Shown piece by piece: positions 56,211-64,000 of a DNA stretch of 64,000 nt (its first letter is position 1; every line of letters begins with the position of its first letter). The notes beneath the pieces are model-generated. The model was given only the letters and a program-made list of their open reading frames with translations. It was not told where the DNA came from and made no database searches. A program made the position numbers and the translations under genes. Origin of the DNA: Sipunculus nudus (taxonomy: Eukaryota > Annelida > Sipuncula > Golfingiida > Sipunculidae); contig CM049316.1 in the NCBI GenBank assembly GCA_026874595.1, forward strand, positions 8,014,339 to 8,078,338, written 5' to 3'.

Positions 56211-57706
56211 AGATTTATCTGCTCAGTTTGAGATATCCTTTGTAAACATTTATTGCAGTGTATTTACACGCTTTAGCATCATTTATGTAAACCCCGTATA
56301 CTGCGTGAACAAACAGCTGTGTAAAAAGAAATGTACTTAACAAGTATATTTTACGCATTGTCCTCCCCAACATTTCAGATATTTAATTCATGCTGTACAA
56401 GGCAAACAGTTTAATCAATGTTTAACCAAAGATAGGATGGATATATGGAGATTTATATAATCACAATAATTTATGTAAATATAAAACATTAGAAAGGCTG
56501 ATGTTTAACACTGGAGCCTTTAAAGAGGAAATAGCTTATTACCAGGAATGGATACAGAATGTTTGTGTATGTTTTTTTCGCTGGTTTTCCTTACTGCTAT
56601 CTCTGTCCAAATAGCATGCGACCCTAAGACACCGGGCATCACCGGGAGTAACCGGGGTGTGGGGTGGTCGGATGCAAGAATCGTGACGCATGATGTGGTG
56701 CCTTAACTTTTTAACATTCGTTTACTTTGTAACGTTCAGTATTATGTGCAAATGTGATTTAAGTGATCAGTTTTATGCTTTATTAATCACCCTGCTCACT
56801 GATATGCATGCTTAACCGAAGGTTTCATACGTCATTAGGTTTGTAGGCCTTCGTATATAGTATTTGTATAAGATTGTGTATGTGTACAAACAGCTGAGCA
56901 CTCATACAAATTGTTGATATCACTAACCTGAGGATGTTTGTGTAATGTCTTTATACAGAGATGTCTATATGTATATATACAAGCAGCTGAAGCATTGTAA
57001 AGCACTTGTATACACATAATGGAACTTTGTGAATTGTCTTTATACAGATTTATCTCTATGTATATAAACCTACAGCTTGAGCATAGAAAATAACACGGCA
57101 CAAAGCAGACCTAGAGATTGTTGCAGAAGCACACGATGTCTCTACCTGTAGGTTTTTATTTTTATTTGTTTGACAGTATTGACATTTACTTAGCACATCA
57201 TTACATCATTCTTCATTGTGATAACAAATGGTGCCGTCATTCCTAAGTCAGACAGGAGGTGTTACTTTTTGTAAGTAAGGCTCCTGCTAAATAATCTCGA
57301 TAGCGAAAGACTTGGTTTTACTTTTACCAGGCCGTCGTGCCAGCTATTTTATCAATTATGTGTAAGCTCACAGGCGATCGCATGTCGAAGGCAAGTGAAA
57401 TCAAGTGTAACTAAGTTCATTACACGATGGTGGAAATTTTAAACGCGCCATATAAATAAGGTCATATGCGCGGGAAACTGGATGGTTATACATGCCTTCA
57501 TATGATTAGCCAGATCCTCTGTGACATTCAGGCATTGCAAGACCGGTGACCTGAAAATAGCAACAGATTTGTTTTGCTAGGTCTGTATAGCTAGTGTACG
57601 CGAGTCACTTGATTGGTTCAACTGCCCTGTTTAAAATTCATGAAATAGCTGGATTTGCGCCCTGGTAGAGCAAGCTTTCTTACAACGGAGCTCAGCTTAG
57701 CGGCAG
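56211..57706. other. Unassigned intergenic sequence, locally CpG-richer
   Basis: No gene or repeat was recognised. Two similar patches around 56945 and 57035 (TCTTTATACAGA) suggest an old local duplication. CpG dinucleotides become more frequent from about 56600 than in the transposon-rich left half. Confidence 0.3.
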
Positions 57707-57755
57707 CCTTGATGAAAGCAAGGAGATTACAGGACTGTAATCTCCTTGATGAAAG
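57707..57755. repeat. Perfect 13-bp foldback flanked by 12-bp direct repeats
   Basis: AAGGAGATTACAG and CTGTAATCTCCTT (57720-57747) are perfect inverted arms around GA. CCTTGATGAAAG occurs at 57707-57718 and again at 57744-57755. The arrangement looks like a recent templated duplication. Confidence 0.8.
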
Positions 57756-60021
57756 GTGAGGAGATAACTTGATCTGTAGGGATGCCCTAAAATAAAATAA
57801 AGCCGAATCATGTCCCATATGGTCCACAAGTAAGCTATAAATTAGGTCACTCCGACCTAATTTGGTGAACAAATGTATAGTCTGCATGTAAACCTAAAAC
57901 TAGGTAATTTTCCGGGTACTTTTTAAGGGCCTGTTCCACTGCGATTGATTACAGTTGCACTGTCGTATGCATAGCATTGTTGTCATTATAAGATATGTCA
58001 GTTATTTTAGAAAGACACTATTTATATGTGTTTCTGAGGTTAAAAGCCATCAGCAAGTTCCTAATGACAATTAAATAAGTCATGACCCATTTCATTTTTA
58101 AATATTGGTGCTATAACCTCAAGACCTGTATGGCTATTGTAAGAATTTTATAAAGCAACAAAAGTGCAATGAACATTGCATGTGCATGGGGCATTCGGTT
58201 GTGTCGCCTTCGGATAGCAATATGTCGCTAATTTGATTACCACAGGTGTTTTACAAGTTACATGTCTGAGGAGTCTGCACAGGGCAGTTTTAATGCTGTC
58301 CAATTCGCCAGACTATTCCCTGTACTCGAAAGTGTCTAATATCCGGTAGTTCATATATATTTATCAAAAATGGCGCTGGCGATTCCCCTTTAGTTTTTGT
58401 AGTCTGCTAGCATGTGTAACAGGTCGAACCTTGAAGAAAAGTCTGTAGTTGTTAAGCTCTCATTTCTGTAGCATTACGGGGGTCATTGTTTGAATCTGTA
58501 GTTGTACAGGCTAATTATCTCAATTTCCGTTTCAAATATGGCGCAATGTATTTGATTTAGCGTAGTTTTGTATGTAGATATGTTTGACTTACACAGGATT
58601 CAAAGCATTTTACACTTCGACCCTTATTTAATTCTTGTCTTTGAAGATATCAGATCTGTCCTGGCCCGGTTAAAGGTGTGGTGCATACAGTACAACCTGG
58701 CGTAGAGTAGCAGTACTATATCATCAAACCGGCCCGGGCCATCGAAACGGACTGCCCAAACTAAGCATGTTTAATTATTTACCTGTGCAGTACGTGTTGT
58801 TGACCTCAGATAAAATGGACATAGCTGTAGTGGAGAGGGGGGGGGGGGGTTATCTGCAGAACAGATATGGCTTCCAATAGTGAATCAGGTGGTGCAAACA
58901 TGAGTACAGAGTACTTGCTGCAGAGTACATGTATAGCATTTCTGCTTTTGCCATATTAGTGTTTTAGCTTTAATTAGTTTACACCTACACACACAAGCCA
59001 GGGAAACGTATATCACATGTTATGTGATTCGAAGATTTAGCCGTGACAAGACCCTTATTGGATTGGATGGTGAAAATGTGACGTCATAGAATGAGTTTAA
59101 ACATGAATTTAATCCTTGTAATAATATATGTCGTTTTTATTCTTTCATTAGAATTTGGTGCTGACAGTAACAGAAATATAAAAGTTTTTAATACTGAGAT
59201 GTACATTTTTTGTCACATGAGTTTAATGATGCTGACGACACGGATCTGCTGATAACCCCTTAAGATTGCACACAACTTCCTATTTTCCATAGGCAGATAT
59301 TATATATGATAATGTAATGCGATTTGGAATATGTTTGCTCGGTCTACACCTGATGTATTTATATTTCAGGCTTATTAGTATCTTTTCAAAATTTTGTAAG
59401 CATCTTGTATTTACGTTGTTGTGAGTTTTGCACGAGTTTGCATTGAGGAGCACCGCCATGTTGATGCTGATTGGTCGTGTTTACGGGTGATTTGGGTTTG
59501 GACTTCGTTGAGTTTGACCAAAATATCTGGGTGTTTATGTTATTGCTGTAAAGGTGTCACACCTATTGCCAAAGTTATATTTATATAAATCAGCGTTTAA
59601 ACGTATATATACTGATGTGAATGAGAACGAACCAGGGCCGGTGGTTGCTGATGGGACAAAAATATTACAGATTCTTGGCTTTTTGTATTTAATGGTTGTC
59701 GTTGCACAGGGTTACACTGGTACCTCGAGTCGCTTTGTCCATTGACCTCCGCTTATCAGGGCAGAAACGCACAGGGCACCAGTCTTGTACATGATGAGAA
59801 GCTGGTGATATGCATCCCACTTGTCTGTGGCCCGTTTGTCCATTACTCAATAGTCCGTGTTACATTTAGCCTCATTAATTCATGTATTTGACGTCTTCAC
59901 CGGCCCTGCAGGCTGAATGGTATTTATTGGAGCAATTCTTTCAACACCGTATTTACCTGTAGGCGTACTTTTACTTTGGATTTATATATTTACTAGCTTT
60001 AAAATTTGGGCAAGATTTCAC
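57756..60021. other. Unassigned intergenic sequence with a poly-G tract
   Basis: A poly-G run is at about 58838-58850. Several short frames on both strands have no family resemblance. No RNA gene or transposon was recognised. Confidence 0.3.
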
Positions 60022-60151
60022 GAGGAGACTCGTCTGAGAGGTGGCCGACCGTCCTTTAACTCCTCGCGGCTATCAGCTTTAGAGGCACTGCGCATGACAG
60101 AATTTTTCTGCATCGGTCGTCTTATGATATCATACCTCTCATTTATGTCAG
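60022..60151 (-). CDS. Tentative internal exon on the minus strand, unknown product
   Basis: Read on the minus strand, AAACACAG (acceptor) and TCCTC/GTGAAA (weak donor) bracket an open 130-bp stretch. It encodes DINERYDIIRRPMQKNSVMR and then SASKADSREELKDGRPPLRR and VSS. The polar, serine/arginine-rich peptide and CpG-containing codons look protein-like, in contrast to nearby non-coding sequence. I do not recognise a family. The plus strand is also open here (59917-60183), so the strand is uncertain. Confidence 0.2.
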
Positions 60152-60242
60152 CTGTGTTTATAGAAACCAGAAACTCCAGCTGACTACTTGTACTGTTCTG
60201 TATAGCACTAGACTGGCGAGCGTGCCACTGTGTCATTTTCAT

Positions 60243-61514
60243 GTATAAAATTCTATATCCGTAAAAATAAATGAACTATTTACCATCAGTTTGTTGTTAT
60301 AGCGTTATTACTCATTTTGTAATCGTACCAGGCAGTCTGTGCCAGTTGATTGACAGAGCATATTTCCGGTATATAATGTGACCATTTACAGCAACTTCAC
60401 ACGCCAGATTCTCCTACCACCAAATAATGTTTCGGTGTTCTGTCTACTCAATATTTGTGGCATAAGTTATTGACCAAAAAGGGCATGTATTCGAGTAAGA
60501 AGAGCAACTTGTTTGAGAAACAGATGGAAAAAGCCCACCATTTTCTAGGCCGTGATCAGATGTTCATTATTATAATGCCCAGTGCTAAAATATAACACAC
60601 CCAGTTGTATAACGTCACTTTTATTCAAATCGATGTCCTCGGTCTTTCGTCCTCGGTTCAAGCCATTGATTTAGGTTCTGTGGGACTCGGCAGAACGGAT
60701 ATTTAGGTACAGGTCAGACGGCGTGTGCTTAAGAAAGCCTAAAAAGTATCACCTTTGTGGCGAACGTCTAGATAGACGACGTTATAAAGGTGTTGTACAG
60801 TATAGGCGCAAATATTCCAAATACGTGCCCGATAATATGATAAACAGCTAAAAGATGGTGTCGTTTAGCGTTACACCCAAAAATCTATATAGAAAATAAA
60901 AATGGTACTGCCAGGAGGGAAACTGAAAAGCCGTTAGAACTTTACTTTAAACATTTTTCTTACTGAAGAACTAAAATATGCTCAAATATGTAAATTATTA
61001 TTTCTAGGAAATTACCCGTCCTTGAACGGGTTCTTGCTGATAACTTTTTTGGGGAGAATTAAAGCCGAGCTTTGAAATAAAAGAAAATACGGTATCTACG
61101 ATGTCCCCCTTTTTCGATCCCTACAGATTCATATACACTACAAAAAATATGACTGAATTAAGACTTGTTCATCAGCTGATTTTGGGTACATGTGGACCTT
61201 CAAAATAACGTAGACAAAATAAAATGTCGGAAATCATTTGGCCAGATTCATATTTCCGAACAGTTCAATTACCATTGTATGCAAAATAATTCTAACTAGA
61301 TTGTAGTCGGAGATCAGCAACCTCCGCCAGAATCTTCATATAATTAGACTTTCCTGTTGCCCACTGTGTCATGCAACAGTAACACGGGATCACCCTGTGA
61401 GCGGTTGAACAAGCGCTGTCCTGATACAGAAGAATTGGAGGGGTGTGTGTATGTTGGGGGGGGGGGGGGGGGTCGGGGTTCAACTCGGACATAGGAATCG
61501 CCCAATATCACTTT
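60243..61514. other. Unassigned intergenic sequence with a poly-G tract
   Basis: A long G run lies at 61456-61472. Nothing else was recognised. Confidence 0.3.
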
Positions 61515-62105
61515 GGAATATGATCCTTCGAATTAAATATAAATTATGGAGATCCAGTAACCTCCAAAATTTTATGGACTGCATCCCTTAGGTGTCACAC
61601 TAACCCTCTGATGTTAGGGGATAATCCGTCCAGTACTGTTTGCGTAGTTGCTCACAGGCAGATTATGGGGACATATAATTCCTCGCCACCAGGCGGAGGT
61701 AAAATTCAATAATGCACGTACAACTCACGTTAGCGTGTATAAGCATTGCAAAGTGCGACATGTTGTTTTAGCCGACCTTGCTGTCGTTCAATGGTGCCTA
61801 GACAATAAAATAGGAATATGATCCTTCGAATTAAATATAAATTATGGAGATCCAGTAACCTCCAAAATTTTATGGACTGCATCCCTTAGGTGTCACACTA
61901 ACCCTCTGATGTTAGGGGATAATCCGTCCAGTACTGTTTGCATAGTTGCTCACAGGCAGATTATGGGGACATATAATTCCTCGCCACCAGGCGGAGGTAA
62001 AATTCAATAATGCACGTACAACTCACGTTAGCGTGTATAAGCATTGCAAAGTGCGACATGTTGTTTTAGCCGACCTTGCTGTCGTTCAATGGTGCCTAGA
62101 CAATA
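61515..62105 (+). repeat. Nearly identical 298-bp tandem duplication
   Basis: 61515-61807 and 61813-62105 both begin GGAATATGATCCTTCGAATT and run to GGTGCCTAGACAATA. The only internal difference I see is GCGTAG versus GCATAG (about 61643 and 61941), with small changes at the joint. It is non-coding, and the near identity implies a very recent event or an assembly artefact. Confidence 0.9.
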
Positions 62106-62196
62106 CAATATGCCATTTTGACTGAGATGTCATTTACGCTTATGGTTCATCAGGACAGTCAGACTGATCAGCCTTATGAAGTATGCGTTAATTTAC

Positions 62197-62199
<3 letters not shown>

Positions 62200-62269
<70 letters not shown>
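62200..62269. repeat. (AT)n microsatellite, left half
   Basis: About 70 bases of uninterrupted AT, followed by ACATACATACAG, which leads into the MITE. Confidence 0.95.
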
Positions 62270-62273
<4 letters not shown>

Positions 62274-62277
62274 CATA

Positions 62278-63060
62278 CAGTAGAACGCCTGCTAACGGCC
62301 ACGCCTCAATAACGGTCAATACGTCTATATATAACGGTCAGATTTTCCGGTCCCGAATTTTCGACCGTTATATTTCATAATCATTTTGTTGTCAATTACG
62401 GCCACTCCTCTATTCCGTATTACGGCCAGGTCTCTCGGTCCCGCAGGCCGGGAAAAGCGTCAATTACGGTCAGGGGTGACTCCTGACACGGGCTCAACAA
62501 TGGCCCTCAATTTCACGCTCTCACATATTCCTCTCTGTTAACGAGTACCTGGATAAAGGTAGCCACTCGACCGTGACTGAGATGTTTGACACGGAGCCAG
62601 CGTCGCACTACCCCACTCAGCCTCATTAGTATGCACAATAGTAAGGCATGTGTTCCCACCAGCGTGTATTTTTGGGAATCAGTCGTGCGAGGCGGATCTT
62701 AATCAGGGTGTTAGTATGCTTTGATAGATACAAAGAGCTTCTCAACATTTGTACAAATATTATTGATATACAATCTGTTTGTAGTTTAATAACAAACACT
62801 GTATTTGTATATATTGTTGGTAATTGTTATAAATAGGGTTGACGTGATTGTAATTTTTTAAAGTATTTTTTACTTATAACAGTAATTATACTAATACTCT
62901 GTGTATACGTTTATTTTGTTGATTGTAATAAAGATTTGAACATTGTTTCGTGTAACATCGTAACTCTCCTATCCTGGTCAAGTCCTGTATAACGGCCACT
63001 CCTGTATTAAGGCCACTTTCATCCAGTCTCGATGGTGACCGTAATACAGGCGTTCTAATG
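62278..63060. mobile_element. TA-flanked MITE (783 bp) inserted in an (AT)n array
   Basis: CAGTAGAACGCCTG at the left and CAGGCGTTCTAATG at the right are inverted with one mismatch and flanked by TA at 62276-62277 and 63061-63062. Subterminal 'aacggccactcctgtatt'-like motifs repeat inside (about 62292, 62399 and 62992). No transposase was seen. The CAGT..AAC ends and TA target fit the Tc1/mariner/pogo group. Confidence 0.75.

Positions 63061-63064
<4 letters not shown>

Positions 63065-63114
<50 letters not shown>
63065..63114. repeat. (AT)n microsatellite, right half
   Basis: About 50 bases of (TA)n with one G, directly right of the MITE. Confidence 0.95.
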
Positions 63115-63936
63115 ACATTGCGATACACCGGCAAAATCTACCATTTTGTCAGCCCCCCCCCCTGGATTTCATGCTAATATATGAAAAATGGCCCCCACAC
63201 CCCCGGGGGACGGGGGGGGGGGGGGCTCCTTTCTAAAGGCACCCCTGTCATCGATCTCTTCACTTTAATGACGAAAAAAGTTCATCTCTGAGGAGAGACA
63301 ATGGAGGAGTTAGCATACCTCGATATGTTGCTACCGTCAGTTTCAGTAACATTTTGTGAATTTTTTTACCTTGTGCATAAAGAAAGATAAAATAACAAGG
63401 CCTACAGGCTAAATGCGAACCTGTGCAAAGTTTGGGAGTATGAATGGAGGTTTATTTAAAAAATTTAATATTGATCCTCTTATGTCCTGCATATCTACCT
63501 TAGTCATTATGATTTCAGCAATGTGGACTTTCGGACCTGCAAGTTTCGGACTAGGACATTTTAAAACTAGGATGTATCAGTCAGGATATTTCGGATATTA
63601 TCTTTTTGCCAGGGAGGATTTTTGGGACAGATTAACGGACAATTTGGCAGCATGTTTTCGGAGAAAAACATTTTTAATGTTTAAGCTTTTTCCCTATAAA
63701 ATCTAAGAAAATGCAGTAAGCCAAGAAATAAGCAAAATCCGATAGAAATTTTTAGATGACTAATTTTTTGTAAAAAAAAATTGGTGATGCTAGCACCTGC
63801 CCTTTTTGAGATGGCTATGAAGCACGACGAAGGACGCCACACCATCGCATAAGCTTAAAGATTCGCAAAAAAATGCAAACCAAGTTTTTTCAAACAGTTG
63901 AAAGATATAGTTCCACTAGTTCTAATCTGGGCATTC
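63115..63936. other. Unassigned sequence with C and G homopolymers
   Basis: A poly-C run lies at about 63153-63162 and a poly-G run at about 63211-63224. TTTCGGA-type words recur at about 63525-63665. A 97-codon frame at 63413-63706 has no recognised family. Confidence 0.3.
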
Positions 63937-63984
63937 TGTGTCTAGATGATATGTCTGGACGATGTGTTTAGTCGTCTAGACACA
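63937..63984. repeat. Inverted repeat with 13-bp arms at the window edge
   Basis: TGTGTCTAGATGA and TCGTCTAGACACA pair with one mismatch around a 22-base loop. A further GTCTAGACACC follows at 63987. It may be the terminus of an element continuing outside the window. Confidence 0.55.
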
Positions 63985-64000
63985 TTGTCTAGACACCAGA

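Overview
This is animal genomic DNA. It is AT-rich, has one spliced gene with large introns, and is crowded with transposons. Two things suggest a mollusc, most likely a marine bivalve: the protein, and the style of the repeats (TTTTAGCTCAGCTGA heads, (GTCC)n runs, GACCCATGGGTC tails). That placement is an inference from repeat style, not a proof.

The only confidently readable gene is on the + strand: the 3' two thirds of a lysophosphatidylcholine acyltransferase of the LPCAT1/LPCAT2 type. Ten exons lie between 15683 and 52559. They join in phase to give 349 residues and a stop, covering acyltransferase motifs II-IV and three intact EF-hand loops. The 5' exons (HX4D motif and membrane anchor) were not found and probably lie left of the window, so 1-15682 is best read as intron.

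Almost everything else is mobile DNA. 1378-13268 holds Helentron-like elements, one nested inside another. Intron 4 carries a 3.3-kb TIR transposon that itself contains a Helentron-like element, and a tandemly duplicated splice acceptor just before exon 5. Intron 5 holds another large-family copy, a pogo-like MITE, a dead CR1/Rex1-type LINE and two tRNA-derived SINEs. Intron 8 holds a Helentron-like element interrupted by a second one with a 180-bp satellite core. Intron 9 (14.8 kb) is a nest up to three levels deep of Helentron-like elements, with a pogo-like MITE and a hAT-like element flanked by a perfect 8-bp duplication.

Right of the gene (52560-64000) come a probable 3' UTR, a 37-bp minisatellite, two MITEs, a nearly perfect 298-bp tandem duplication and long (AT)n arrays. 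A possible minus-strand exon near 60.1 kb is weak.

The most notable signal is that at least four sequence-unrelated repeat families share one architecture: 5' hairpin, subterminal inverted repeats, GTCC/GTCT microsatellite, tandem-repeat core, 3' hairpin, and a CTAGTT or CTTGTT end inserted in a T tract. This fits non-autonomous Helentrons. Several insertions preserve flanks that let the boundaries be read directly.
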